In this document: positions 40,452 to 52,441 of the stretch, piece after piece
Layout of the letters: every line of letters starts with the position of its first letter
How positions within the stretch are numbered: position 1 is the first letter of the stretch
Source of the DNA: an uncultured Oscillospiraceae bacterium
GTDB lineage: Bacteria > Bacillota > Clostridia > Oscillospirales > Oscillospiraceae
Assembly: GCA_934613505.1 (NCBI GenBank)
Contig: CAKTTB010000011.1
Span: 8,389 to 72,388, forward strand
Reading direction: 5' to 3'
DNA: 64,000 nt
Made by a program: the position numbers and the translations under genes
The notes under the pieces: generated by a model
What the model saw: the letters and a program-made list of their open reading frames with translations, nothing else
Database searches by the model: none
What the model was told of the DNA's origin: nothing

Positions 40452-41978
40452 TCATCGTGCTTTCTCGCCGCCGAGCTGGAAGGAGCGGTATTGGACGGCT
40501 TCGGCGATGTGTTCGGGGCGGATGGTCTCGCTTCCTGCTAGATCGGCGATGGTGCGCGCAACCTTCAGGACGCGGTCGTAGCTCCGGGCGGTCATGCCGA
40601 GGGCGTCGAACGCCTGCTTCATCAAAACGGTGCAGTCCTCGTCCAGCTGACAGAAGGCGCGCAGCTCCGCGGGCTGCATATACGCGTTGCAGCGGGTAGG
40701 CGTACCGTCATAGCGGGCGTTCTGGATGGCCCTGGCCGCGTCGACGCGCGATTTGACGGCGGAGGACGGTTCGGCTTCGGCGCGTGAGCGCAGCTCCTCA
40801 AATTTCACGGAGCTGACCTCAACGATCATGTCGATGCGGTCGAGCATGGGGCCGGAGATACGGGCAAGATAGCGGTCGACCGCCGTCTGGGAGCAGGTGC
40901 AGCGGCCGCTCGGGTCGCCGTACCAGCCGCACGGGCAGGGATTCATCGCGCAGACCAGCATGAACTCGCACGGGTAGGTCTGCGACCCCTGTACGCGGGA
41001 GATGGTCACCTTCCCGTCCTCGAGCGGCTGGCGCATGGCCTCGATGGCGTCGCGCCGGAACTCCGGCAGCTCGTCGAGGAACAGAACGCCCTTGTGCGCG
41101 AGCGAGATCTCGCCCGGCCGCACGGTCGCGCCGCCTCCGGCCAGCGCCGCGGCTGAGACCGTGTGGTGCGGGCTTCGGAACGGCCGCGCCGTGATGAGCG
41201 GATGCTCGGGCGGCAGAAGGCCCATGACGGAATAGATCTGCGTCACGTCCAGCTGCTCCTGCCGGGTCATATCGGGGAGAATGGACGGCAGGCGCTTGGA
41301 GAGCATGCTCTTGCCGGAGCCGGGCGGCCCCACCAGAAGGATATTATGCCCGCCCGCGGCGGCAATTTCAAGCGCACGCTTGGCATTTTCCTGCCCCTTG
41401 ACGTCCTTGAAGTCGAGAAGCGCCTGCGCCGTCTGCGCCGGCTGCCAGACAGGCTCCGGTTCGATCGGCGCTTCGCCGGACAGGTGCCGCGCCAGCTGCT
41501 GCACGTCCGTGACGCCGTAGACGGTCAGGGGCGCGGCAAGCGTCGCTTCGCGGGCATTGGCCGCGGGGACATAGATGGAGGTATAGCCCAGCCGTCTTGC
41601 CGCGAGCGCCATTGGCAGAACGCCCGTGACGGGCCGCAGGCCGCCCTGCAGGCTCACCTCGCCGAGAAACGCGCACTTTTCCTTCGGCATGCGCACCTGC
41701 TCGGACGCGGCAAGAATGCCGAGAAGGATGGGAAGATCATAGAGCGTGCCGGATTTTTTCATGCCGGCGGGCGCGAGATTCACGATGATGCGGCTGACGG
41801 GAAAACGGAAGCCGCAGTTTTTGATGGCGGCGCGCACGCGTTCGCGCGCTTCCTTGACCGATGCGTCCGGCAGGCCGACCAGATCGAACGCGGGAAGCCC
41901 CGTGCCGATGTAGCATTCCGTCTCGATCTCGCAGCCGGTGATGCCGGACAGACCGAGCGACTGAATTTTACTGAGCAT
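40452..41978 (-). CDS. comM: YifB/ComM-family Mg-chelatase-like AAA ATPase
   Basis: A 508-residue protein with an N-terminal Lon-like domain (CEIETECYIGTGLPAFDLVGLPDASVKEARERV... ), a AAA+ domain with Walker A GPPGSGKS, FRSPHHTVS and Walker B LFLDELPEF, a zinc-cluster-like MNPCPCGWYGD...CTC, and a helical end. In naturally competent bacteria ComM is a branch-migration helicase. Here the start at 41978 is favoured because GGAGGG lies six bases upstream; a Met two codons earlier sits too close to it. Confidence 0.94.
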   Translation of the reverse strand: MLSKIQSLGLSGITGCEIETECYIGTGLPAFDLVGLPDASVKEARERVRAAIKNCGFRFPVSRIIVNLAPAGMKKSGTLYDLPILLGILAASEQVRMPKEKCAFLGEVSLQGGLRPVTGVLPMALAARRLGYTSIYVPAANAREATLAAPLTVYGVTDVQQLARHLSGEAPIEPEPVWQPAQTAQALLDFKDVKGQENAKRALEIAAAGGHNILLVGPPGSGKSMLSKRLPSILPDMTRQEQLDVTQIYSVMGLLPPEHPLITARPFRSPHHTVSAAALAGGGATVRPGEISLAHKGVLFLDELPEFRRDAIEAMRQPLEDGKVTISRVQGSQTYPCEFMLVCAMNPCPCGWYGDPSGRCTCSQTAVDRYLARISGPMLDRIDMIVEVSSVKFEELRSRAEAEPSSAVKSRVDAARAIQNARYDGTPTRCNAYMQPAELRAFCQLDEDCTVLMKQAFDALGMTARSYDRVLKVARTIADLAGSETIRPEHIAEAVQYRSFQLGGEKAR

Positions 41979-42118
41979 CTGCATCCCTCCGTGTCCGGAT
42001 TTTCTTCTATCATACCGCATCCGGCGTCAAAAACCAACAGTTTTTTCAAAACCTTCCGTGGAAAGAGCGGCATTTCGAAAGATTTCCTCCAAATCCAAAA
42101 AGGATATTTCAAATTTGA

Positions 42119-42147
42119 TTTACATTGACAAGAAAATGTGATATAGT
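42119..42147 (+). promoter_or_regulatory. Promoter of the PFOR gene
   Basis: TTTACA (42119-42124), 17 bp, TATAGT (42142-42147). Confidence 0.65.
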
Positions 42148-42189
42148 CAAGGTGCATGAATATGTAATTACTTTTAGGAGGTAATTGTT

Positions 42190-45813
<3,624 letters not shown>

Positions 45814-45832
45814 TTAACTCCTATCATGCAGA

Positions 45833-45865
45833 AGGGGCGGCATCGTATGATGCCGCTCCTCTTTC
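45833..45865 (+). terminator. PFOR terminator
   Basis: AGGGGCGGCATC / GATGCCGCTCCT hairpin, then CTTTC. Confidence 0.75.
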
Positions 45866-45912
45866 GTATAATCTCCGCGGTTTCTGCAAAGGCTGTCTCT
45901 GAGGTGAGTGTT

Positions 45913-46152
45913 ATGAAAAACGAGGAGACCTTCCGCTATGATCCCACGCCGATGAACCATGCATTTCCCGGCCAGCCGGACGACTGCTTTGACATGGTCA
46001 ACCAGTACGGCACGTACAACATCCAGAAGACTGCCGACACGGACAACCTCTACCCTGCCATCGCGCAGGGCATGCCGAAGGTCGGCCACTTTGCCCGCAA
46101 GAGCAAGGCCATGTATGATCTGACCGATCAGAAGCCGAAAAAGCGCAGATAA
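45913..46152 (+). CDS. Small hypothetical protein (79 aa)
   Basis: Begins MKNEETFRYDPTPMNHAFPG after GAGGTG. It is polar, with no membrane segment, and ends in a basic stretch (QKPKKRR). MVNQYGTYNIQKTADTDNLYPAIAQG in the middle looks like a conserved domain of short clostridial proteins, but I do not know a function. It lies in the PFOR downstream region with a terminator between, and ends at a bidirectional terminator. Confidence 0.65.
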   Translation: MKNEETFRYDPTPMNHAFPGQPDDCFDMVNQYGTYNIQKTADTDNLYPAIAQGMPKVGHFARKSKAMYDLTDQKPKKRR

Positions 46153-46153
46153 A

Positions 46154-46184
46154 AACCGGCGGAACACGAGGTGTTCCGCCGGTT
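46154..46184. terminator. Bidirectional terminator between convergent genes
   Basis: AACCGGCGGAACAC / GTGTTCCGCCGGTT with loop GAG. Confidence 0.8.
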
Positions 46185-46186
46185 CC

Positions 46187-46528
46187 TTATTCCCACGTCT
46201 CCCAGATCTCCGGGCAGTAGCCTACGGTGGCCTGACGGCCGTTGCGGACAATGGGTGTCTTCATCAGCTCGGGATGGTCGAAGAGCTTGTCCTCTTTGGC
46301 GCGTTTGTCGTCGGTATAGCGCATGAGGTCGATCTCTGGGCTTTTGATGCTCCAGTCGATCAGATTATCCACGCCGCCGACGGCACGCAGAACGCTGTCA
46401 AACTCGCCGCCGGACAGGCCGAAGCGGAGCAGGTCGATCTGCTGCATTTTGATGCGGCGCTCCTTGAACCAGCGCTCGGCCTTTTTCGTGTCAAAGCACT
46501 TCTTTTTTCCAAAGATCTGAATGTTCAT
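46187..46528 (-). CDS. ArsC/Spx-family thioredoxin-fold protein
   Basis: A 113-residue protein of the ArsC/Spx type. It begins MNIQIFGKKKCFDTKKAERWF, so there is one N-terminal Cys and no CxxC pair, then FKERRIKMQQIDLL, and the cis-Pro region HPELMKTPIVRNGRQATVGY. Lack of the CxxC favours an arsenate-reductase-like or YffB-like member over Spx. Its start overlaps the stop of a 38-codon gene. The role is not known here. Confidence 0.8.
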   Translation of the reverse strand: MNIQIFGKKKCFDTKKAERWFKERRIKMQQIDLLRFGLSGGEFDSVLRAVGGVDNLIDWSIKSPEIDLMRYTDDKRAKEDKLFDHPELMKTPIVRNGRQATVGYCPEIWETWE

Positions 46529-46641
46529 GATTCCTCCAGCATGGCGGCCGCTTCCGCCTCTGTATCAGCGGAAAACAGGAAGTTTCCGCCTGCGGTATAG
46601 ACCTCTACGTGACCTCTGACATAACGCATTCTGTATTCCAT
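46525..46641 (-). CDS. 38-residue small protein translationally coupled to the ArsC-like gene
   Basis: MEYRMRYVRGHVEVYTAGGNFLFSADTEAEAAAMLEES is the whole reading (positions 46525-46641), preceded by AAAGGAG at ideal spacing. The stop TGA overlaps the ATG of the next gene (ATGA-type overlap). The sequence looks like two beta strands (HVEVYTAGGNFLFSAD) and a helix (EAEAAAMLEE), so it is probably folded. The function is unknown; the coupling suggests a linked role or a translational switch. Confidence 0.6.
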   Translation of the reverse strand: MEYRMRYVRGHVEVYTAGGNFLFSADTEAEAAAMLEES

Positions 46642-46713
46642 GACACAGTCTCCTTTCGGTTTTCTGTGTACAGGATACCATGTCAGCTGTCCGATAATCC
46701 GGACTTATTTGCG

Positions 46714-48036
46714 TTAATACCAGAACTCTTCGCTCTGCCAGCGGGCCGTGACGGTCAGGTTCTGCCAGACGGTCATGTCCGCGGTCAGCTCCTCGCCGTC
46801 CGAAGTGTACCAGCCGGCAAATACGTCGCCGTCGTCGCATTCCGCGGTGAAGAACGGATTGCAGGTACTGCCGGTCTCATAGAACGCGATATCGCGCTCG
46901 CAGCTGCCCTTGTCGGAGGTGAATTTCACCCAGCAGAAGCCGCTGTCGGAGCCGGAATAATCGCCGTAGAGGAAGACGTTAATCTCCGCAATGCGGCGGG
47001 AGACAAGGCCGTTATGGATGCTGGTCACGCCGTTTTCCTTGACGTGGCACCAGATGCCGATGGCAGAGGCGATCTCGTTATTCGTGTAATTGCCGGACTG
47101 CAGGAGCTTCGACAGGCGCGTGTCCTTCATCCAGCCGGCACCGATGTTGTAGGTCAGGCTGATGAGGGCGTCATACTGGTTGTCCGTCAGTGTCAGATTG
47201 CTGTCCTGCAGGAATTTGTCCAGCGAGGTCTCAAACTTCTGCAGCATTTCGCGCAGCAGGATATCGGCCTGCGCCTCGGTGATGCCGTTCGGGTACTCGT
47301 CCTTCGTGCAGGCGCTGCCGTAGCCGATGGAATACTGGGCATAGTCCCAGTAGGCCGTGGCGCGGAAGCCCTCCTTCTGCTTGAGCAGGGCGATCAGCTG
47401 CTCGCTGGTGCGGAGATGGATCTCCTCCGGTGTGATATCCGGGTCGACCGGCTGTACCGGCTCGCGGCTGTTATAAATTCTATGTACGATGGCGGCGATC
47501 TCCGCGCGCGTCACAGACGCGCCGGGACGGAACGTCCTATCCGGATAACCGCCGACGATCCCGGCGGCGTAAAGCGCCTCGACGTAGCTGCTGTCGGTAT
47601 CGGTAAACGTACCGGTCACGCCGTCCGCCGTCAGGCCAAGGGCGTTGGCCGCCAGCTTGGCGACAAGGCCGCGCGTCATGGGAACGTCCAGATCGGAAAT
47701 ATCCTCATAGCGCGTCAGAAAGCCCTGATCGATGGCGAAATTCAGATATCCTCTTGCCCAGTGAGACGAGACCTGCTCCGGCTCGGGATAGCCGGACGCC
47801 AGCAGGATCATCTTGAGTGCTTCGCCGGTGGTGACATTTTTGGACGGACGGTAGGTCCCGTCGGGATAGCCGCCGATGACGCCGGAGTCTGTCAGCGCCA
47901 TCACATCCTCATAAAACCAGCTGTCATACGGGACGTCGGAAAACATCTCCCCCTCTGCGCGGACAAGCAGGGTGCCTGTCAGCAGGATCAAACATGCCGT
48001 GAGGATCCACAGAAGCCTTCGCATTCCGGATCTCAT
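46714..48036 (-). CDS. SLH-anchored lysozyme (GH24-like) with C-terminal InlB-like repeat
   Basis: A 440-residue exported protein: signal peptide (RRLLWILTACLILLTGTLLVRA), three S-layer homology repeats (about 30-195: MFSDVPYDSWFYEDVMAL; GGYPDGTYRPS and GGYPDRTFRPGASVTRAEIAAI), then a T4-type lysozyme domain (about 215-370) with the catalytic Glu in KEGFRATAYWD and SIGYGSACTKDEYP, and TDNQYDALISLTYNIG. The end (FAGWYTSDGEELTADMTVW) looks like an InlB/Listeria-Bacteroides repeat. It may cut peptidoglycan at the cell's own wall or during sporulation or competition. The promoter at 48072-48100 is strong. Confidence 0.88.
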   Translation of the reverse strand: MRSGMRRLLWILTACLILLTGTLLVRAEGEMFSDVPYDSWFYEDVMALTDSGVIGGYPDGTYRPSKNVTTGEALKMILLASGYPEPEQVSSHWARGYLNFAIDQGFLTRYEDISDLDVPMTRGLVAKLAANALGLTADGVTGTFTDTDSSYVEALYAAGIVGGYPDRTFRPGASVTRAEIAAIVHRIYNSREPVQPVDPDITPEEIHLRTSEQLIALLKQKEGFRATAYWDYAQYSIGYGSACTKDEYPNGITEAQADILLREMLQKFETSLDKFLQDSNLTLTDNQYDALISLTYNIGAGWMKDTRLSKLLQSGNYTNNEIASAIGIWCHVKENGVTSIHNGLVSRRIAEINVFLYGDYSGSDSGFCWVKFTSDKGSCERDIAFYETGSTCNPFFTAECDDGDVFAGWYTSDGEELTADMTVWQNLTVTARWQSEEFWY

Positions 48037-48071
48037 ACCGTCACGCTCCTTTCAAATCTTGAATCACACGT

Positions 48072-48100
48072 ATTGTATCAGATTTGATTACAAATTGCAA
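48072..48100 (-). promoter_or_regulatory. Promoter of the SLH-lysozyme gene
   Basis: Minus strand TTGCAA (48095-48100), 17 bp, TACAAT (48072-48077). Confidence 0.75.
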
Positions 48101-48123
48101 CCTTTTGATACCGCACGCCCTGT

Positions 48124-49026
48124 TCAGCGCTCCAGCCAGTCCAGAATGTCCTGATAGACCTCGGCCTTGTTGCGTTCGTTGAGCATTTCGTGGCGGCCTT
48201 CCGGATAGAGCTTGATGGTGATATCCTTCATGCCGCTGCGCTTGAATGCGTCGATGCAGCGCAGGACGCCCTTGGCCATGTTGCCGACGGGATCCTTGCA
48301 GCCGGAGACGAAGAGGACGGGCAGCTGCTTGTTCATATTTTCCAGATTCTCCGTCTGCTCGTTCATGCGCACACCGGTCAGCAGGTCGCGCGCAAGACCG
48401 ACCGTTGCGTCAAAGCCGCAGTACGGATCGGCGTCATAGGCCGCGACGACGGCTTCGTCAGAGCAGATCCATGCGTTCGGCGACGAGACCGGCTCAAACG
48501 CGCGGTTATAGCTGCCGAACATCAGCTTGGTGACAAGCGGGCTGACGTTCGTCTCGCCGACGCGCTTTTCTTCCATCCGGCATACGAGAAGGCCGAGCCG
48601 GACCTTCATGGGATCTTCCCAGCCAGTGCCGGAGATAACGGCCTTGTCCGCCGCATCCGGATACGTGTACAGATACGTCCGCAGCAGGAACGAGCCCATG
48701 CTGTGACCGAGGAAGTAATACGGAAGCTCCGGATACTGCTTCTGCATCTCATCGTGCAGCCGCTTTTCATCCTCCACGGCCGACAGCCAGCCGCCGCGGA
48801 AATAGCCCTTTACGCCGCTGCCGATGGAGCCGCCGTGACCCATGTGATCGTCCGCAGCGACGACATAGCCGTGGGCGGTCAGGAAGTTTGCAAAATCGTC
48901 ATAGCGGGCGATATGCTCCGCGATGCCGTGGATGAGCTGCACCACCGCTTTGGGCTGCACATCCGGCTTCCAGGCGGCACAGTGCAGGCGGCCGCCGCCG
49001 CAGGAATCGAGGTAAAATTCTTCCAT
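48124..49026 (-). CDS. Alpha/beta hydrolase, monoacylglycerol-lipase-like
   Basis: A 300-residue serine hydrolase of the Hydrolase_4 type. The oxyanion region VVQLIHGIAEHIARYDDFANFL, the nucleophile elbow GHSMG (about 110), an Asp in VSGCKDPVGN and the histidine in YPEGRHEMLNE form a complete triad layout. Lipids of the monoacylglycerol or lysophospholipid type are likely substrates. The start at 49026 has AAAGGAG upstream; the much longer upstream frame is rejected. No export signal. Confidence 0.9.
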   Translation of the reverse strand: MEEFYLDSCGGGRLHCAAWKPDVQPKAVVQLIHGIAEHIARYDDFANFLTAHGYVVAADDHMGHGGSIGSGVKGYFRGGWLSAVEDEKRLHDEMQKQYPELPYYFLGHSMGSFLLRTYLYTYPDAADKAVISGTGWEDPMKVRLGLLVCRMEEKRVGETNVSPLVTKLMFGSYNRAFEPVSSPNAWICSDEAVVAAYDADPYCGFDATVGLARDLLTGVRMNEQTENLENMNKQLPVLFVSGCKDPVGNMAKGVLRCIDAFKRSGMKDITIKLYPEGRHEMLNERNKAEVYQDILDWLER

Positions 49027-49110
49027 GAGATGTTCTCCTTTCAAAAAGTCCGATTTATTGTACAACAACTTCTGTATGATAGCCTCAGAAAACAAAAGGA
49101 GGCCGTTATC

Positions 49111-49314
49111 ATGCGTACTGAATCTGTCATTGAGCTGTATCCCTATCTGCAGCGTTCCCACGAGGAGGCCGCTCCATCCGCGGCGATCCGCGGAGATTTC
49201 TGGCGCACAGAGCGCCGCTGCCGCAGGCTCGTGGCCGGCGTGGAGGCGGCTGTGACCGTCTGCATCGGGGCAGGCTTTCTGGTGTGTCTGGGGCTGGTCA
49301 TCAGCATGCTGTGA
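49111..49314 (+). CDS. Small single-span membrane protein (67 aa)
   Basis: It starts MRTESVIELYPYLQRSHEE after AAAAGGAGG; a basic stretch (WRTERRCRRL) precedes one membrane helix (VEAAVTVCIGAGFLVCLGLVISML). I do not recognise it. It stands alone, divergent from the lipase-like gene, and ends four bases before the end of the convergent decarboxylase homologue. Confidence 0.6.
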   Translation: MRTESVIELYPYLQRSHEEAAPSAAIRGDFWRTERRCRRLVAGVEAAVTVCIGAGFLVCLGLVISML

Positions 49315-49318
49315 GATC

Positions 49319-50494
49319 TCAGACCCGCTCGATCGTGCCGTCGGTGTGCAGGAGGTATTCTGTGCAGGGCGTGCAGCCTGCAAGCGCGCAGTTGCTGCCG
49401 TCCGCGCCCAGCATCTCAAAGACGATCGCGTCGCCTGGACGGATCTCCGGCAGCACCTGCCGGAGGATCGTGCCGGACTGCACCGGCCCGCAGGCCGTCA
49501 GCTGCTGCAGAAGGCTGCGCCGGTTCTCGGCCAGCGGCACGTGCGCGGCGTGATACGCGCCGCTTTTCGTCAGGCGCAGGCACTGCGCCTGCTGCACGTC
49601 GAGAAGCACGAGCGGCGGCGTCATCGGCTTGACGGTTGCCGCGCGGGTGATCAGAACGCCGCTGGCTGCGGCGAGGTACCGCCCCGGGCTCATCCGCAGC
49701 TGCATGCCGCGAAGCGGCTCCGGTAGTGTGTCCCAGATCCTGCGGAGCGCCTGCGCGCAGTCCGCCATATCGGGAGCCGGATAGCCCGGCCGGTAGCTGA
49801 CGCCGAAGCCGCTGCCAAGATCGATCGCAGCCGCTGCGATGCCGGTCTTCTGCAGAAGCTCGGCCGCGCAGGACGCGAGCGTCTGTGCAATGGCGGGATA
49901 GAGCCGCCCGTCCATGCACAGATCGCCGGTCTGCATGCCAAGCCCCAGCACCTTCGCCCCGTAGGTGTGCAGGCGGCGCGCCGTCTGGAGCAGCGAAGGC
50001 CGGTCCATGCCGGAGATCAGCTCCGGGAGACCTGTGACCGCGCGGCCATCATAGCGCAATGGGCCATCCGGCCGCAGCAGGAGGACTGCCCGCTCCGGCG
50101 GACGTTCCGGCAGCACGTGGACATCGTCCAGCACGAAGACGGCGCCCAGCGTATGCGCCAGCTGCTCCGCCTCTGCGTCCGGCAGGGCGGGCAGATAACG
50201 CAGGCGGCTGCCGGAAAAGCCGCAGACGGCAGCCAGCCGAAGCTCCTCCGCCGTCTGGCACACGGCGCCGCAGCCGACACTGCACAGAAGACGCAGGATG
50301 GCCGGGTTCCGATTCATTCGGACCGGGAACAGCGGCAGAAAGCCCGGCTCCCATGCAAAATACGCAAAAAGAGTCCGCGCAGTCTGCACAAGACTCTTTT
50401 CGTCATACAAAAACAGCGGTGTGGGTGTCCAGCCCAGAAAGGCGGCCAGCTTTCTGGCCGGCAGGAATGCGGACGCCGCGCCTGTTTCCTTCAC
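49319..50494 (-). CDS. Fold-III PLP decarboxylase homologue lacking the PLP lysine (LysA-like)
   Basis: A 391-residue protein with the diaminopimelate/ornithine-decarboxylase architecture: N-terminal PTPLFLYDEKSLVQTARTLF, alpha/beta barrel with GIAAAAIDLGSGFGVSYRPGYP, SPGRYLAAASGVLITRAATVKP, and C-terminal GPVQSGTILRQVLPEIRPGD. In active enzymes the first strand reads YAVKAN with the PLP lysine; here it is FPVRMNRNP with Arg (codon CGA). The EPGR glutamate is Ser, and the CESGD catalytic motif is VQSGT. Several changes at once point to a pseudoenzyme or a new ligand role, not a single sequencing error. It lies eight bases after coaX. Confidence 0.8.
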   Translation of the reverse strand: MKETGAASAFLPARKLAAFLGWTPTPLFLYDEKSLVQTARTLFAYFAWEPGFLPLFPVRMNRNPAILRLLCSVGCGAVCQTAEELRLAAVCGFSGSRLRYLPALPDAEAEQLAHTLGAVFVLDDVHVLPERPPERAVLLLRPDGPLRYDGRAVTGLPELISGMDRPSLLQTARRLHTYGAKVLGLGMQTGDLCMDGRLYPAIAQTLASCAAELLQKTGIAAAAIDLGSGFGVSYRPGYPAPDMADCAQALRRIWDTLPEPLRGMQLRMSPGRYLAAASGVLITRAATVKPMTPPLVLLDVQQAQCLRLTKSGAYHAAHVPLAENRRSLLQQLTACGPVQSGTILRQVLPEIRPGDAIVFEMLGADGSNCALAGCTPCTEYLLHTDGTIERV

Positions 50495-50501
50495 CGTCTG
50501 T

Positions 50502-51275
50502 TCACTTCTCTTTCCGGTTATTTTCGTAGAGGATGGCGAGGCCCTTCAGAAGAAGGTTGCGGTCATAGGCGATCTCGTGGCGGCACATCGGCAGAACGAA
50601 GCGCGCAATGCCGCCCGTGGCGACGACGGTCGCCGACCCGCCCAGCTCCTCTTCCATGCGGGCGATCATCCCGTCGACCATGCAGGCCGAGCCGAGCATG
50701 ACGCCGCTGCGCATGGCGTCGACGGTATTTTTAGCGATGGCATGCTTCGGCGCCTCCAGACTGATGGCGGGCAGCTGCGCGGTGCGCGTGCTGAGCGACT
50801 CCGCCGAGAGCTTCGGACCGGGGCTGATACAGCCGCCGACGTAGGTGCCGGTCTTGTCGATCGCAGTCATGGTGGTTGCCGTCCCCATGTCGACAATGAT
50901 GAGGGGCGGCGTGAAGCGGCTGAGCGCCGCGACGGCGGCGACGATCAGGTCGCTGCCGATCTGCGCCGGATTTTCCATCTGGATATTAAGGCCTGTTTTG
51001 ATGCCGGGGCCGACGACGAGCGGCGTCTTGCCGGTCAGCTTCCGCACGGCCGTCTTGCAGGAATTGAGGACCGGCGGCACGACGGAGGAGATGATCACGC
51101 CCTCAATGGCGGGAAGCTCCACCTCGTACAGGTTCAGCAGGTTCTTCAACTCGACGCAGTACTGGTCGGATGTTTTCAGAAGATCCGTCGCCATGCGCGC
51201 CTCGACGAGAATGCGCGTCCCCTCCATACAGCCAAGGACGATGTTGGTATTGCCGATATCGATCGCTAAGATCAT
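50502..51275 (-). CDS. coaX: Type III pantothenate kinase
   Basis: CoaX phosphorylates pantothenate, the first step to CoA. The 257-residue ASKHA-fold protein has the first nucleotide loop MILAIDIGNTNIVLG, the pantothenate-binding YVGGCISPGPKLSAESL and DMGTATTMTAID near 130. The start has GGGAGG upstream. It follows the metallophosphoesterase by 15 bp and precedes the decarboxylase homologue. Confidence 0.96.
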   Translation of the reverse strand: MILAIDIGNTNIVLGCMEGTRILVEARMATDLLKTSDQYCVELKNLLNLYEVELPAIEGVIISSVVPPVLNSCKTAVRKLTGKTPLVVGPGIKTGLNIQMENPAQIGSDLIVAAVAALSRFTPPLIIVDMGTATTMTAIDKTGTYVGGCISPGPKLSAESLSTRTAQLPAISLEAPKHAIAKNTVDAMRSGVMLGSACMVDGMIARMEEELGGSATVVATGGIARFVLPMCRHEIAYDRNLLLKGLAILYENNRKEK

Positions 51276-51290
51276 GGTATTCCTCCCATG

Positions 51291-51761
51291 TTATTCTATA
51301 TCCGTTTCCAGGCGGCAGGAGAAGCTGCCGTTTTTCAGCTCCACGACCGCATAGCTGCTGCGGCCAAAGCGGCCCGCCGCGCCGGGGTTCAGGAGCGTGA
51401 CGCCGTTCCGCTCTTCCAGCAGCGCCTGATGGGTATGGCCGAAGAGGGCCAGCTGCGCGCCCATGTCCTTCGCCGCGGCGGCGAGCGTATCCAGCCCGGA
51501 CTTGACGCCGAACAGGTGGCCATGCGTCAGGAAGACGCGCACGCCGTCAAATTCCAGCGTCAGCGACGGCGGGACCGTCGGCGCGTAGTCGCAGTTGCCG
51601 GGGACGTAATAAAAATCCGGCCCCTGAAAGGCGAAGGACAGATCCTCCGCGTCGGACAGATGATCGCCCAGATGCACCACGGCGTCTGGCGATTCTTTTT
51701 CAATTGCCTCATACGCAAAGCCGAGGCTCCGGTGCGTATCCGACAAAACAAGCAGCTTCAT
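51291..51761 (-). CDS. YfcE/MJ0936-family metallophosphoesterase
   Basis: A 156-residue calcineurin-like phosphoesterase: VLSDTHRSLG, VVHLGDHLSDAEDL, VPGNCD, LTHGHLFGV and LFGHTHQALLEE give the full set of metal ligands. These proteins hydrolyse phosphodiesters such as bis-pNPP or cyclic nucleotides; the natural substrate is unknown. The start at 51761 has AGGTCACTTT-type weak ribosome site nearby but is the only Met that gives the conserved beginning. Confidence 0.9.
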   Translation of the reverse strand: MKLLVLSDTHRSLGFAYEAIEKESPDAVVHLGDHLSDAEDLSFAFQGPDFYYVPGNCDYAPTVPPSLTLEFDGVRVFLTHGHLFGVKSGLDTLAAAAKDMGAQLALFGHTHQALLEERNGVTLLNPGAAGRFGRSSYAVVELKNGSFSCRLETDIE

Positions 51762-51831
51762 ACAGGTCACTTTCCATGCGCCGCGCGCATATACTGTAAC
51801 AAAAATCAAGCACTGAGACAGGGGGCATTCT

Positions 51832-52068
51832 ATGAACGCTTCATCTCCGGGCCAGACGCCCGGTCCCGATCCTGCACAGCTCCGCCGCATCCTCGGCTCT
51901 GAGGCCGGGCAGCAGCTGCTGCGGCTTCTCGCGTCCGGCAATGGAGAGCGGCTGCGGCAGGCGGCAGCCGCGATCAAAGCCGGTGATCAGGCGCAGGCCT
52001 ATGCGCTCCTGCAGCCCATTCTGGACACGGAGCAGGCACAGGCGCTGCTGCGGCAGCTCCATGGATGA
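51832..52068 (+). CDS. Unknown small helical protein, first gene of a three-gene cassette (78 aa)
   Basis: AGGGGG precedes the ATG. After a Pro-rich start (NASSPGQTPGPDPAQL) the protein is all helical with a repeated hydrophobic heptad (RRILGSEAGQQLLRLLASG; AAAAIKAGDQAQAYALLQPIL). No membrane segment or known motif is visible. The sequence LLASGNGERLRQAAAAIKAGD recalls short clostridial proteins of unknown function. Its end overlaps the next gene by eight bases. Confidence 0.65.
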   Translation: MNASSPGQTPGPDPAQLRRILGSEAGQQLLRLLASGNGERLRQAAAAIKAGDQAQAYALLQPILDTEQAQALLRQLHG

Positions 52069-52441
52069 GCTGGAGCGCGCGCTGCGCGCCGTCTTATCCG
52101 ATCCGGGGCAGATGGAGCAGCTGCGGTCGCTGGCGGGGGCTCTGGGGCTTTCGCCGCCGGAGGAGGCGCAGCCGGTACCGGAAGCGCCCGCTGCTCCGCC
52201 TTCCGCGCCCGTCTTTGCCGCGCAGCCGCCCACGCCGCCGGAACCGGCGGCCGCCCTTCTGCGGCAGGCCGGGTGGATGGACAAACGGCAGGAAAATCTG
52301 CTGCTCGCCATCAAGCCGTTCCTGCGCAAGGACCGGCAGGAAAAGGTTGAACGCGCCCTGCACGCGGCAAGGCTGGCAAGCCTCGCCAGTCTGGCGCTGA
52401 AATCCCGGCAGGAGCCGCCTGGATCAAAGGAGAAGCCATGA
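52061..52441 (+). CDS. Unknown protein with helical ends and a Pro-rich middle (126 aa)
   Basis: It begins DELERALRAVLSDPGQMEQL, close to the start pattern of the first cassette protein (PAQLRRILGSEAGQQLLRLL), and continues with a Pro/Ala-rich linker (about 38-66) and a charged helix WMDKRQENLLLAIKPFLRKDRQEKVERAL. There is no membrane segment. The KPFLR-x-R-QEK-x-x-A-L motif looks conserved in relatives I remember from clostridial genomes, but they have no known function. It overlaps both neighbours by four to eight bases. Confidence 0.65.
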   Translation: MDELERALRAVLSDPGQMEQLRSLAGALGLSPPEEAQPVPEAPAAPPSAPVFAAQPPTPPEPAAALLRQAGWMDKRQENLLLAIKPFLRKDRQEKVERALHAARLASLASLALKSRQEPPGSKEKP

